Assembly: GCA_900767695.1 (NCBI GenBank)
Contig: CAAGAC010000023.1
Span: 1 to 31,519 of the forward strand
Length of the DNA: 31,519 nucleotides
Source: an uncultured Succinivibrio sp.
Lineage (GTDB): Bacteria; Pseudomonadota; Gammaproteobacteria; Enterobacterales; Succinivibrionaceae
Direction: 5' to 3'
Part shown: positions 16,530 through 25,101 of the stretch, one piece after another
Layout of the letters: each line of letters opens with the position of its first letter
How positions within the stretch are numbered: position 1 is the stretch's first letter
Made by a program: the position numbers and the translations under genes
The notes under the pieces: model-generated
Seen by the model: only the letters and a program-made list of their open reading frames with translations
Databases searched by the model: none
Told to the model about the DNA's origin: nothing

Positions 16530-16878
16530 CAACAAGGTTTTGAACAGAGAAACCCCTGGGGCGCCCTTGCGGCGCCCATTTTTATGCTCGCAGCAGGCGT
16601 GGCGCCAGATCGCGCCCTTCCTGGCCGCCCCGCCCTCGTTCCTAACCGGAGCATCGAAGGCAGGCGCGGGGCGGAGCCTCTGGAGGTCGGCAGGCGGTGG
16701 CTGCCGGGCTCTCCTGCGCATTGATCCTCCATAGCGCATTTCCCCTTTTTGCGCACAAGCTTGCAAACCTTGCTCATTTGGGAAATTTTTGCAAACATTC
16801 AAGATCTTGCCGCCTGGAAGGCGGCACAATGTGAACAGCGATGGTGCGCTTGCACCGCAACTTTCAGGAGGAGACGCC
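16530..16878. other. Intergenic region between dctM and ldhA
   Basis: After the dctM terminator this region holds no supported gene. It contains a CGGCAG-N7-CTGCCG hairpin near 16690, an AT-rich patch at 16735-16800, a box sharing AGCTTGCAAAC with the CBM48-like upstream region (16758-16768), a perfect CAAGATCTTG palindrome near 16800, and a TGCCGCC/GGCGGCA hairpin (16808-16826) in the probable ldhA leader. I find no clear -35/-10 pair. Confidence 0.5.
16559..16583 (+). terminator. Intrinsic terminator after dctM
   Basis: GGGCGCC (16559-16565), loop CTTGC, GGCGCCC (16571-16577), then ATTTTT. The stem is perfect. Confidence 0.85.
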
Positions 16879-17886
16879 ATGGAGAAGATCGCATTTTTCG
16901 GCACGCATTCCTACGACAGGAGGATGTTCGCCCAGATAAACGAGGAGAAGGGCTTCGGCTTCGAGCTCGTCAACCACCGCAGCTTCCTGGGCGTGCAGAA
17001 CGCCCAGATGACCATGGGCGCCAAGGCAGTCTGCATCTTCGTCAACGACACCTGCGACCGCAAGGTCCAGGAGATCCTCGCCAAGCAGGGGGTCAGGCTC
17101 ATCGCGCTGCGCTGCGCGGGCTTCAACAACGTCGATCTCTCGGCCGCCGCCGATCTCGGCCTCAAGGTGGTCAGGGTGCCGGCCTACTCGCCCCACGCCA
17201 TCGCCGAGCACGTCGTGGCGCTGATCATGACGCTGAACCGCAGGACCAACCGCGCCTACGTCCGCGTGCGCGACGGCAACTTCTCGCTAAACGGCCTGAT
17301 GGGCTTTGACATGTACGGCAAGACCGCCGGCATCATCGGCACCGGCCGCATCGCCCGTTGCCTAATCTCGATCCTCAAGGGCTTTGGCATGAACATCGTC
17401 GCCTACGACGTCTACCCCGACGAGAAGTACGCCAGGGAGGCCGGGATCAGGTACGTGAGCCTCGACGAGCTCTTCGCGCTCTCCGACATCATCTCGCTCA
17501 ACTGCCCGCTCACCGAGCAGAACCGCCACCTCATCAACCGCTACTCGATTGCAAAGATGAAGAAAGGCGTGATGATCATCAACACCGGCCGCGGCCCGCT
17601 CATCGACACCGACGCGCTCATCGAGGGCCTGCGCTCGGGGCAGGTCGGCTACGCGGGACTGGACGTCTACGAGGAGGAGCGCGACTACTTCTACCAGGAC
17701 AAGTCGGCAAGCGTCATCACCGACGACAACCTGGCAAGGCTCCTGAGCTACTCGAACGTGCTCGTGACCTCCCACCAGGCCTTCTTCACGCGCGAGGCCA
17801 TGACCAACATCGCGATGACCACGCTTCAGAACTGCGCCGACTTCTTTGCCGGCAAGGATCTGGTGAACGAGGTCAAGAAGCAGTAG
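16879..17886 (+). CDS. ldhA: Fermentative D-lactate dehydrogenase
   Basis: A 335-residue NAD-dependent D-2-hydroxyacid dehydrogenase that reduces pyruvate to D-lactate and regenerates NAD during fermentation. It matches E. coli LdhA: AVCIFVND, IALRCAGFNNVDL, LKVVRVPAY and GKTAGIIGTGRIA (the Rossmann glycine motif). Catalytic residues are Arg238 in NTGRG, the Glu in DVYEEERD (265-267) and His299 in SHQAF. ATG 16879 has AGGAGGAG at 16866-16873; the in-frame extension upstream is not needed. It is a single-gene unit, ended by a strong shared terminator. Confidence 0.95.
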   Translation: MEKIAFFGTHSYDRRMFAQINEEKGFGFELVNHRSFLGVQNAQMTMGAKAVCIFVNDTCDRKVQEILAKQGVRLIALRCAGFNNVDLSAAADLGLKVVRVPAYSPHAIAEHVVALIMTLNRRTNRAYVRVRDGNFSLNGLMGFDMYGKTAGIIGTGRIARCLISILKGFGMNIVAYDVYPDEKYAREAGIRYVSLDELFALSDIISLNCPLTEQNRHLINRYSIAKMKKGVMIINTGRGPLIDTDALIEGLRSGQVGYAGLDVYEEERDYFYQDKSASVITDDNLARLLSYSNVLVTSHQAFFTREAMTNIAMTTLQNCADFFAGKDLVNEVKKQ

Positions 17887-17917
17887 GAGCAGCACAGGGC
17901 ATCTGTCTGCGCTAAAG

Positions 17918-17953
17918 GCAAGGGGCCGCAGGATTGATCCTGCGGCCCCTTGC
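17918..17953. terminator. Bidirectional terminator between ldhA and rsmC
   Basis: A perfect 16-bp inverted repeat (17918-17933 with 17938-17953, loop TTGA) lies between convergent genes. CTTT follows shortly on both strands. Confidence 0.85.
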
Positions 17954-17981
17954 AGCTTTCACTCCGGCAGTGCCGGCAGAC

Positions 17982-19046
17982 TTAGTCGTTCCTTGCGGCG
18001 TAGACGCAGAAGCGCGTGTCCTTGGCAAGCGTGTCGACCGTGCTGAAGGCTTCCTTCAGGTAGTTGCCGTAGCCCAGGAAGGTATTGCCGACGAGCCTGA
18101 GCTCGCCGCCTGCGTTCAGGTGCTCGGCGGCCTTCCTGATGATCCCGAGCGCGGTCTGGCGCTCGAAGCCATTGCCCTGATGGAAGGGCGGGTTGACCGC
18201 GATGAGATCGAACTTGCCGTCGAAGTCGAGGCTGTCGGCGGCGCGGATTTTCAGCTCGACTCCGTTGAGCCTCGCGTTCCTTTCAGTGAGCGCGAGCGCG
18301 GCGGCGCTGATGTCGGTCGAGGTGACCGAGGCGGCGCCCTTCATCTTCATGAAGACGCCGGCAACGCCGCAGCCGCACCCAAGATCAAGGACGCTGCGCC
18401 CATTGGGCAGATCGCCCAGAGTCTCCAAGAGCATCCTCGTGCCCGGATCGACCCTTCCCTGTGAGAACACGGCCTCGTCCTGGGCAAGCGTCATCGTTAC
18501 GCCCGCGCACTCGAAGGGGATGTCCTCAAGGGGCTTTGGCGCCTGCGGGCGCTTTTCAAGGTCTACTGCAAAGAGCGTGCACTTGCGGCGGCTGTCGGCC
18601 TTGCGCGGCTCGCCCAGGATTTTTAGGAGCGTGCCGGCGCTCCTGCCGCCTGCGTTGTTCTCGCCTGCGCAGAGGACGAGGGCTCCGTCCTCAAGCTTCT
18701 GCGGGAGAAGCGAGAGCAGCTTGATGTCCTGCGCCTTGCTCTTGTCAAGGAGCAGCAATAGCATGTCGGAGCTCTCAAGCTGGGGCAGCGCGCCCTCCAC
18801 GGTGTCAAAGAGCACCGAGAGGTGCTTGTAGGAGACTTTGGCCCTCGGCGCGTCGCCAAGCTCCTCTCCCACCATCGCGGCCATCCTGCGGGCGCAGGGG
18901 AGGCTGTCGACGAGCACCGTCGCGCTCCTGCTTGGCAGGCAGAGCTTGAGCACGCGCTCGTCGGCGACGGCTCCTGCCACCACCACGCGGCGGTCCTTGA
19001 AGAGATCCTGGCTGTGCTCGAGCAATTCGTAGATTTGTGACTGCAT
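17982..19046 (-). CDS. rsmC: 16S rRNA guanine-N2 methyltransferase RsmC
   Basis: A 354-residue protein with two methyltransferase-like halves, as in RsmC, which methylates G1207 of 16S rRNA in the assembled 30S subunit. The N-terminal half is degenerate. The C-terminal half has the SAM site VLDLGCGCGVAG (219-230) and the catalytic NPPFHQG (285-291). GAGG lies 6 nt before ATG 19046. It follows rsmA by 28 nt on the same strand, placing two 16S methyltransferases together; E. coli keeps them apart. Confidence 0.92.
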   Translation of the reverse strand: MQSQIYELLEHSQDLFKDRRVVVAGAVADERVLKLCLPSRSATVLVDSLPCARRMAAMVGEELGDAPRAKVSYKHLSVLFDTVEGALPQLESSDMLLLLLDKSKAQDIKLLSLLPQKLEDGALVLCAGENNAGGRSAGTLLKILGEPRKADSRRKCTLFAVDLEKRPQAPKPLEDIPFECAGVTMTLAQDEAVFSQGRVDPGTRMLLETLGDLPNGRSVLDLGCGCGVAGVFMKMKGAASVTSTDISAAALALTERNARLNGVELKIRAADSLDFDGKFDLIAVNPPFHQGNGFERQTALGIIRKAAEHLNAGGELRLVGNTFLGYGNYLKEAFSTVDTLAKDTRFCVYAARND

Positions 19047-19074
19047 GTTGGGCCTCTAAAGGGAAAAAAGTGGT

Positions 19075-19881
19075 TCAGGCGCCGGCCTTGCCGCCCTTGG
19101 CCGCAAGGGCCTTTGCCAGGGAGGCGTAGGCGGACACCGGGAGATCCTCGGGGCGGAGGCTGGCGTCCACCCCCAGATCCTCAAGCTCCTGCTCGCTAAA
19201 GAGCGGCGAGAGCGCGTTGCGCACGGTCTTGCGCCGCGCCGAAAAGGCGCAGGTCGCGACCGCGTTGAGGCTCGGCCTCAGCGCGCGCTCCTCGTCGGTG
19301 AGATCGCGCGGCACCAGCCTCACCACGGCCGAGGTGACCTTGGGGCGGGGCCTGAAGGCGGTGTTCTGCACGACGAGCATCGGGTAGGCCTTCGCGCTGT
19401 AGCTTGCCATCACGGTGAGCCTGCCGTAGTCGCGCGAGCCCGGGGCGGCGCACAGGCGCTCCACGACCTCCTTCTGGAGCATGAAGTGCATGTCGCGGAT
19501 CCCCCTCTGCGAGAGCAGGTGGAAGATCACGGGCGAGGTGATGTTGTAGGGCAGGTTCCCGAAGATCCTCAGATCCCCGGCCCCCTCCATCTTCTCGAAG
19601 TCGACCTTGAGCGCGTCGCCCTCGATGAGGGTGAGGCCCTTGAGGAAGGGATCGTGCCTGAGCATCTGACACAGATCGCGGTCAAGCTCGATCGCGGTGA
19701 GCGCGCCGGCGCGCTCGAGCACGGGGCGCGTGAGCGCCGCGTGCCCGGGGCCTATTTCAACGAGGTGCTCGCCGGGCCTGGGATCGATGGCGTCGACGAT
19801 GGAGGCTATGACCGCGTCGTCGACGAGGAAGTTCTGTCCGAAGCGCTTGCGCGCGACAAGGCGCGGGGGAGGCAGTGCCAT
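19075..19881 (-). CDS. rsmA: 16S rRNA dimethyladenosine transferase RsmA (KsgA)
   Basis: A 268-residue enzyme that dimethylates A1518 and A1519 of 16S rRNA late in 30S assembly. Motifs are RFGQNFL (13-19), the SAM site VEIGPG (41-46) and the catalytic NLPYNI (109-114), followed by QKEVVERLCAAPGSRDYGRL and FRPRPKVTSAVV. It starts 7 nt after the surA stop codon. In E. coli pdxA lies between surA and rsmA, and apaG-apaH follow; none of these is here. Confidence 0.96.
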   Translation of the reverse strand: MALPPPRLVARKRFGQNFLVDDAVIASIVDAIDPRPGEHLVEIGPGHAALTRPVLERAGALTAIELDRDLCQMLRHDPFLKGLTLIEGDALKVDFEKMEGAGDLRIFGNLPYNITSPVIFHLLSQRGIRDMHFMLQKEVVERLCAAPGSRDYGRLTVMASYSAKAYPMLVVQNTAFRPRPKVTSAVVRLVPRDLTDEERALRPSLNAVATCAFSARRKTVRNALSPLFSEQELEDLGVDASLRPEDLPVSAYASLAKALAAKGGKAGA

Positions 19882-19888
19882 CTTGGCC

Positions 19889-21226
19889 TCACTTCGAGGG
19901 CTGCTGCGCGCTGTGGTCGAGGTTCACTCCGGCATCGAGCAGCGCAGGATCGGTGATGTGGACGTAGGACATGTCGCGCAGGTTCTTCTCCCAAAGCTGC
20001 GACTGCTCCTGGAAGGCGCGCTCGTAGAGGATCTCGCGGGCGCGCGAGAGGTAGGCCTCGTCGGAGTCCGAGTCGGTCTTGACGTCCTTGAGCTCGATTA
20101 AGTGCCAGCCGTAGGAGGAGTGGACCGGATCGGAGATCTGGCCGGGCTTGAGCGCGACCATAGCCTGCGCGAAGGCCGGATCGAACATGCCAGGAGCCTG
20201 GTAGCCGAGATCGCCGCCCTTGGAGGCAGAGCCCGGATCCTCGGAGTACTTGCGCGCGGCCGCCGCGAAGGTGGTCGTGCCGTTCTGCACGTCCTGCTTG
20301 ATGCGCAGGAGCTCGGCGCGCGCGGCGTCGTCGGAGAGGATTACCGAGGTCTTGATGAGGATGTGGGCCGCGTCGTAGGTCTTCACCGGCTGCACGGAGT
20401 CATGCGAGACGTCAAAGAGCTTTACAAAGTGCAGGCCGACGGGCGAGCGGATGGGGCCGATGACGTCGCCGGGCTTGGCCTTCACGAGGCCAGGCACGAA
20501 TGGTAGCGGCACCTGGGTCTCGGGCACGTAGCCGAGATCGCCAGCGCCCGACTGGCGGGTACCGGTCGAGTAGCGCGCGAAGACCGCCTCAAAAGGCTCG
20601 CCGCGCTGCAGCTCGGCCTTGACGCTCCTGGCGGCGGCCTCGGCGCGGTTGTACTCCTCCTCGGAGGGGTTGGAGGAGAGCGGCACGATGATCTGGCCTA
20701 TGTGGTAGAGCGGCTCGACGCTCCCGCGCTCCTTGAGCTGTTTAGCCACGGTCCTGGCCTCGGAGTCTGAGATGTTGATCTTCGAGCGGATGGTCTGGCG
20801 CCTGAGCTCGTCGATGAGGAACTCCCTGCGGAAGGCCTCGCGCTGCTTGGCCTCGCCCTGGCCCGGCGCGAAGGACTCGAGGATCTTCTGCGGGGTGACG
20901 CGGTTCTTCGCGGCCATGTCGTTCAAGGTCTGGTCGAGCTGCATGTCGGTCATCTCGATGCCGCGCTGCTTGGCAATCTGGGTCACGAGGGAGCTCGTGA
21001 TCAGGTGCTCCATGGCCGAGCGGCGGGCGCTGATGGGATCGAGCCTCACGTTCTTGGCGGCGGCGTTTGCCGTGATCTGCGCGGTGGCGTCGTCAAGCTC
21101 GCTCTCCAGGATGATGTCGTTGTTGACTACGGCGGCGGTCGAGTCGAGAACCTCGGCGTGCGAGGGCAGCGACAGCGCCGCCGCGCAGGTCAGCGCGGCG
21201 GCAAGGCGGCATGCGGTGAACTTCAT
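19889..21226 (-). CDS. surA: Periplasmic chaperone and peptidyl-prolyl isomerase SurA
   Basis: A 445-residue periplasmic chaperone for outer-membrane beta-barrel proteins, probably including LptD encoded just upstream. The signal peptide is cleaved after SHA (residue 24). The N-terminal chaperone domain starts AVVNNDIILESELDD. Two parvulin domains follow, at about 175-275 (GQIIVPLSSNP, SGAGDLGY) and 285-390 (AAHILIKTSV, SKGGDLGYQAPGMFDPAF), then a C-terminal helix. AAGGA stands just before ATG 21226. Confidence 0.96.
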   Translation of the reverse strand: MKFTACRLAAALTCAAALSLPSHAEVLDSTAAVVNNDIILESELDDATAQITANAAAKNVRLDPISARRSAMEHLITSSLVTQIAKQRGIEMTDMQLDQTLNDMAAKNRVTPQKILESFAPGQGEAKQREAFRREFLIDELRRQTIRSKINISDSEARTVAKQLKERGSVEPLYHIGQIIVPLSSNPSEEEYNRAEAAARSVKAELQRGEPFEAVFARYSTGTRQSGAGDLGYVPETQVPLPFVPGLVKAKPGDVIGPIRSPVGLHFVKLFDVSHDSVQPVKTYDAAHILIKTSVILSDDAARAELLRIKQDVQNGTTTFAAAARKYSEDPGSASKGGDLGYQAPGMFDPAFAQAMVALKPGQISDPVHSSYGWHLIELKDVKTDSDSDEAYLSRAREILYERAFQEQSQLWEKNLRDMSYVHITDPALLDAGVNLDHSAQQPSK

Positions 21227-21255
21227 TTTTCCTTGTGTACTCCCATGTTCGTCCG

Positions 21256-23850
21256 TCAGCGGTTGAGGCTGGTCGGATCGGCAAAAGGCATGTAGTGCGT
21301 GTCAGGCGACATCGGGTTGTCGACGCCCTCGACCTGGACGGTGTAGAAGCCCTTGAACTCGAACTGGACGCCGAAGACGTTGTCGCTCTTGTGATCGCGG
21401 GCGCTCCAGTCCATCTTCGCGTAGTCCTCGTAGACGAGGGCGGCGCTCCAGCAGCACTCCTCGTACTTCAGGGCCACCTTGCGGTCGATGTTGTAGCTCT
21501 GGTCGATGTCGCGGTAGATGGCCGCGGTGGCGCGCCAGTCGCGGCCCAGCGGCACGGTGCCGCCGATGCCAATCTGTCGTATGTCCGAGATCCCGCCCTT
21601 CAGGTAATCGTAGTTGCCGTCGCGCAGGTAGCGGTAGTTGGCAGTCACGCTGCCGCCGGCACGCTGGTAGGTTGCCGACGCGCTGTAGCTCTGGAACTTG
21701 CGCTGCTGGGTGCTGTAGGACCCGGCCACGCGCAGGTTGAGCCCGTCGATCGGGCTGGCGTCGATGCTTCCGGTGAGCAGCGAGCGCGGGTAGGTCTGGC
21801 GCGAGTCGGCGCTGTTGAGCGTGACCCTCGTGGGGACGAAGCTGTAGGCCTGCGCGGCCATCACCTTGAGCACCTCGCGGTCGTGGGCGTCGAGCACCCT
21901 TGAGGTCAGGCCCATGGTCAGGGTGTTGGTGTCCGCGATGCGGTCGAGGCCCGAGTAGCGGCGGAACGAGAAGAGCGTGTAGTAGTCGTCGATGCGGTCG
22001 GTGGTGTCGTACAGCGCGATCGAGTCCTGATCGCGGTAGGGCACGTAGGTGTACTTGAACTCGGGCTCGATGGTCTGGGTGTGGCGCATGTCGAAGGCCT
22101 TGCGCTCGAAGGTGGTCTTGCCGTGGACCTCAAGCTCGTAGAGGAAGCGGTTCTTCGAGCTCTGCGCGTCGTCGAAGCCGAAGTAGTTGCGGTAGGACGA
22201 GGGGAGCTTGTTGTAGTCGCCCTGCTGGTAGTGCGTCAGGAACAGCCTGCCGCCTGCCTCCAGGAGCGTGCCGCGCCTGTCGAAGAGGTGGAGCATCGCC
22301 GAGGGCTCGGCGTGCAGCCTGATGGTGTCCTCGGAGGAGTAGTTGTCAAACGACTCCAGCTCGAAGCGCGTGGCCTCGCCGTAGAAGTCGAGCGCGGCAA
22401 TTCCCCTCGTGCCGTACCACGATCCCGAGAGTTTCGGGAGCATCGCGAACGGGCGGCGGCGGAAGACGCCGCGGTACTCGGGCAGGAGCACCTGGTAGCG
22501 GCGAAGCTCGGCGTTCAGGGTGTAGGTCGGCTCGCCGTAGGTGGTCCACAGCCTCTGCATCAGGTGATCGTCGGTGATGGCCGCGTTGGGCGTTGCGAGA
22601 TCGGAGAGGTAGCTGTAGTCGTTGGGCCTCACGCGCTGGTAGTCAAGCCCGACGCCGAGCTTGCCGCCAAGGAAGCTTGCACTGTCGGTGAGGTGCAGGT
22701 ACCAGCGCTTCTTGGAGGACGAGCCGTCGTAGGGAGTCCAGCTCGCGTCGTCCGGCAGGTAGTTGAACACCACCGTCCCGAAGACGTTGCTCCAAGGCAT
22801 GTAGCGGAACTCGGTGTTGTACTGCGCGTGGTGCTCGCCGTACCACGCCGGCGTGAAGGTCAGGTCGTAGTTGGGCGCCAGGTTGAAGTAGATCGGCTGG
22901 ACGTACTTGAAGTTGCTCGATCCCGTGCTCACGAGCGGGTACAGCAGGCCGGTCTTGCGCTCGTTGGTGATGGGGAAGTTCACGTACGGGAAGTAGAACA
23001 CCGGGACGTCGCCTGCCCACAGCGAGGCGCTCCACGCCTCGCCGAAGGACTTGTTGCGGTCAATCTCGACGGTCGAGGCGCGCAGGTGCCAGGTGTCGCT
23101 GCCCTCGGGGCAGGAGGTGAGCGTGGCGCTCTTGTAAATCTGGGTGCGCTTGGGCGCGTCCACGGTGTGCTTCTCGGCCGTGCCGCGGATCACCGAGCCG
23201 TTGAGCTGGAAGCGGGTGTTGGTGAGCTTGGTGATCTTCGAGTCCAGGCCGTACTCGCCGTCGTCCTCGGTGTGGACCGTGTACTCGCCGTCGTGGAGCA
23301 CGGACTTGCCGTGCACCGTGAAGGTGTGCGCCTTGGCGCTGTAGTGGGCGCGGTCGGTGTTGATGACGCGGTCGCCCTGGGTGATCGTCACGCGGCCCCT
23401 GTAGGTGAGATCGTTGGCCTTGTTCTGCAGATCGCCCGCGACCGCGTCGGCCTCGACCTCGACCGGCTCGGTGTTGACGTCGAACTCAAGGGGCTTGGAG
23501 TACGAGGGCACGCCGGCGTAGCAGCTCAGATCCCTCTGGGGTATGGGCTTGAACGGCGACATCGCGATGCGCCGGTCGGTCATGGTCCTGGTGACGCGCG
23601 CGGCGAAGGTCGAGCTGTCGGCAAGGCGCTGGTTTTGCAGGTAGCGCTCGGATCCCGGGGTCGCCATGCGCGAGAGGACCGTGTTGGTGAAGGTGGTGAC
23701 GGAGGCGATCCTGCCCGGATCGCTGCTCCTGACGCGGCTAGTCGTCACCGTGTACTCGGCCGCCTGGGAGTGGCCAGCGCAGGCGGCGGCGACCGCAGCG
23801 GCCAGGGCCAGGATGCGCAGCGCGCTGTGGTGTTCTTCGATTCTAGTCAT
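21256..23850 (-). CDS. lptD: LPS-assembly outer membrane protein LptD
   Basis: An 864-residue outer-membrane beta-barrel that inserts lipopolysaccharide into the outer leaflet together with LptE. There is a signal peptide (about residues 1-31). The four cysteines that make the essential disulfides are present: Cys110 (DLSCYAGVPSY), Cys247 (LTSCPEGSDTW) and the adjacent Cys799-Cys800. The periplasmic OstA-like domain (about 125-245) precedes the barrel. About 78 residues between the signal peptide and the first cysteine have no counterpart in E. coli, where that cysteine is residue 31. ATG 23850 overlaps the yacG end by 8 nt and lacks a good ribosome-binding site, suggesting coupling. Confidence 0.94.
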   Translation of the reverse strand: MTRIEEHHSALRILALAAAVAAACAGHSQAAEYTVTTSRVRSSDPGRIASVTTFTNTVLSRMATPGSERYLQNQRLADSSTFAARVTRTMTDRRIAMSPFKPIPQRDLSCYAGVPSYSKPLEFDVNTEPVEVEADAVAGDLQNKANDLTYRGRVTITQGDRVINTDRAHYSAKAHTFTVHGKSVLHDGEYTVHTEDDGEYGLDSKITKLTNTRFQLNGSVIRGTAEKHTVDAPKRTQIYKSATLTSCPEGSDTWHLRASTVEIDRNKSFGEAWSASLWAGDVPVFYFPYVNFPITNERKTGLLYPLVSTGSSNFKYVQPIYFNLAPNYDLTFTPAWYGEHHAQYNTEFRYMPWSNVFGTVVFNYLPDDASWTPYDGSSSKKRWYLHLTDSASFLGGKLGVGLDYQRVRPNDYSYLSDLATPNAAITDDHLMQRLWTTYGEPTYTLNAELRRYQVLLPEYRGVFRRRPFAMLPKLSGSWYGTRGIAALDFYGEATRFELESFDNYSSEDTIRLHAEPSAMLHLFDRRGTLLEAGGRLFLTHYQQGDYNKLPSSYRNYFGFDDAQSSKNRFLYELEVHGKTTFERKAFDMRHTQTIEPEFKYTYVPYRDQDSIALYDTTDRIDDYYTLFSFRRYSGLDRIADTNTLTMGLTSRVLDAHDREVLKVMAAQAYSFVPTRVTLNSADSRQTYPRSLLTGSIDASPIDGLNLRVAGSYSTQQRKFQSYSASATYQRAGGSVTANYRYLRDGNYDYLKGGISDIRQIGIGGTVPLGRDWRATAAIYRDIDQSYNIDRKVALKYEECCWSAALVYEDYAKMDWSARDHKSDNVFGVQFEFKGFYTVQVEGVDNPMSPDTHYMPFADPTSLNR

Positions 23851-24175
23851 CGGCGGGAACTTCGCGTCCCTCTATCTCTACGTTGTCCGCGAGCCCTGCG
23901 TCCTCGTCGTCCTCGAGGGGATCTCCCTCGATGACGCGCTCGTCGCTGGCCCATGCGGCCAGATCGAGCATGCGGCAGCGCTCCGAGCAGAACGGCCTGA
24001 AGGGATCCGTGGTCCGGTAGGGGTGCAGCCTGCCGCACATCGGGCAGGGCACCATGGCCTCTCCGCCCTCGCGCGCAGGCTCCGCCACATGCTCGTGCGC
24101 CTTGCGCTCAAGCTCTTCGCAGGTGCCGGGTGGCAGGAGGTCTTTCAAGCTCATGGAAGTGCGGGAAGTCCCCAT
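23843..24175 (-). CDS. yacG: DNA gyrase inhibitor YacG, zinc-binding
   Basis: A 110-residue protein holding the YacG four-cysteine zinc site: CPMCGR, then PFRPFCSERCRMLDLAAWASDE. YacG binds GyrB and reduces gyrase activity. It is longer than the usual 65 residues, with about 40 extra residues before the zinc site and an acidic tail. An alternative ATG at 24154 would remove seven residues; neither start has a clear ribosome-binding site. The position after zapD follows the usual coaE-zapD-yacG order, and its 3' end overlaps lptD. Confidence 0.88.
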   Translation of the reverse strand: MGTSRTSMSLKDLLPPGTCEELERKAHEHVAEPAREGGEAMVPCPMCGRLHPYRTTDPFRPFCSERCRMLDLAAWASDERVIEGDPLEDDEDAGLADNVEIEGREVPADD

Positions 24176-24190
24176 CAGGAAAATCTTTTT

Positions 24191-24241
24191 GGCAGGCGCG
24201 GCAAAACGCCGGCGGCGCCTGCCAGCACCGCGATTTTACCA
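24191..24241 (-). promoter_or_regulatory. Candidate yacG-lptD promoter and leader hairpin
   Basis: On the minus strand TGGTAAAAT (24241-24233) is an extended -10 with no clear -35. Just downstream a perfect 9-bp inverted repeat, GGCAGGCGC/GCGCCTGCC (24223-24215 with 24199-24191), would fold in the leader, 15 nt before the yacG start. It would allow lptD-surA-rsmA expression independent of zapD. Confidence 0.4.
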
Positions 24242-24306
24242 CACGCGGGCGGGGCGTTGGCCCAGCGCGCCCCGCGGCCAAACGGCCCCGGGGCGGGGGC
24301 CTAGAA

Positions 24307-25053
24307 TCAGCCCAGCGAGGAGCTGATGTAGGCAAGCTCGAAGGGGATGTCGCCCACCGGCGCCCCCTTCTCGTAGGGGATGAAGTGGATGTTGATGCGC
24401 GACTGGAAGCCCGAGACCACCGGATAGGCGCGCACGGACGAGTCGTAGCGGATGTTGATGAGGTCGCAGTTCTCGGCCCCCTCCTGGAGGAAGCCCTTGC
24501 GCGCGGTGCGCTTCTGCGGATCGGCGCACAGCCTCCAGAGGTAGAGGATCGTGGTGACCGGGATCCTCAGGCAGTCGAACTCGTGCAGCCACCTGTCCAC
24601 GGTCTGAAGGCGCTCCTGCACGGGGAGCTGCATCCAGAAGGTGAACAGCGGGGTGTCGAAGCAGTTGACGCCGCTGGGGGTGTGGAAGCGGGGCTTCACG
24701 ATCTCGATGATGGGATCGGACTGGAGCACGGTGCGCTGGCGCGTGAAGGCGTCGAGCTCGCGCTTGGCCTGCGCCACGCCCTGCCTGAGCTGCCCCACGA
24801 AGTCGGTGTCGGCCTCGGGATCCTGCGCCCAGGCGCGGAGCCTGGTGTCGCAGCGCTCGAGATCCTTTAAGAGTTCAATCTTGATCGAGCCGGTGCCGTC
24901 GACGAGGTCGAGGTAGTCCACGACGCAGCGCAGCAGGCAGATGGTCTCCTGCGGGGTCTTGATCCCGCGGTTCTCGGCAGCGCGGTTGAAGACGCTCTCG
25001 AATTTGAGGTAGGTCCTGGCCCTGGGGGTCAGGGGGAAATCGTAATTCAGCAT
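24307..25053 (-). CDS. zapD: Cell division protein ZapD
   Basis: A 248-residue cytoplasmic protein of the ZapD (YacF) family, which cross-links FtsZ filaments at the division ring. Matching segments are FPLTPRARTYLKFESVFNRA at the N-terminus, IELLKDLERCDTRLRAW, FDTPLFTFWMQLPVQERLQ and the C-terminal INIHFIPYEKG with DIPFELAYI. ATG 25053 gives the usual N-terminus; an 11-codon upstream extension is not supported. It lies between coaE and yacG in the conserved order. Confidence 0.93.
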   Translation of the reverse strand: MLNYDFPLTPRARTYLKFESVFNRAAENRGIKTPQETICLLRCVVDYLDLVDGTGSIKIELLKDLERCDTRLRAWAQDPEADTDFVGQLRQGVAQAKRELDAFTRQRTVLQSDPIIEIVKPRFHTPSGVNCFDTPLFTFWMQLPVQERLQTVDRWLHEFDCLRIPVTTILYLWRLCADPQKRTARKGFLQEGAENCDLINIRYDSSVRAYPVVSGFQSRINIHFIPYEKGAPVGDIPFELAYISSSLG

Positions 25054-25101
25054 GGGAAAAGCCCGCCGTGGCGCGCCGGGCGCCATGTCTTTAAAGCACT
25101 T

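Noticed and set aside
22081..23934. 617-residue plus-strand frame opposite lptD
   Set aside because: A third-position GC shadow of lptD; low-complexity Val/Arg/Glu/Gly composition.
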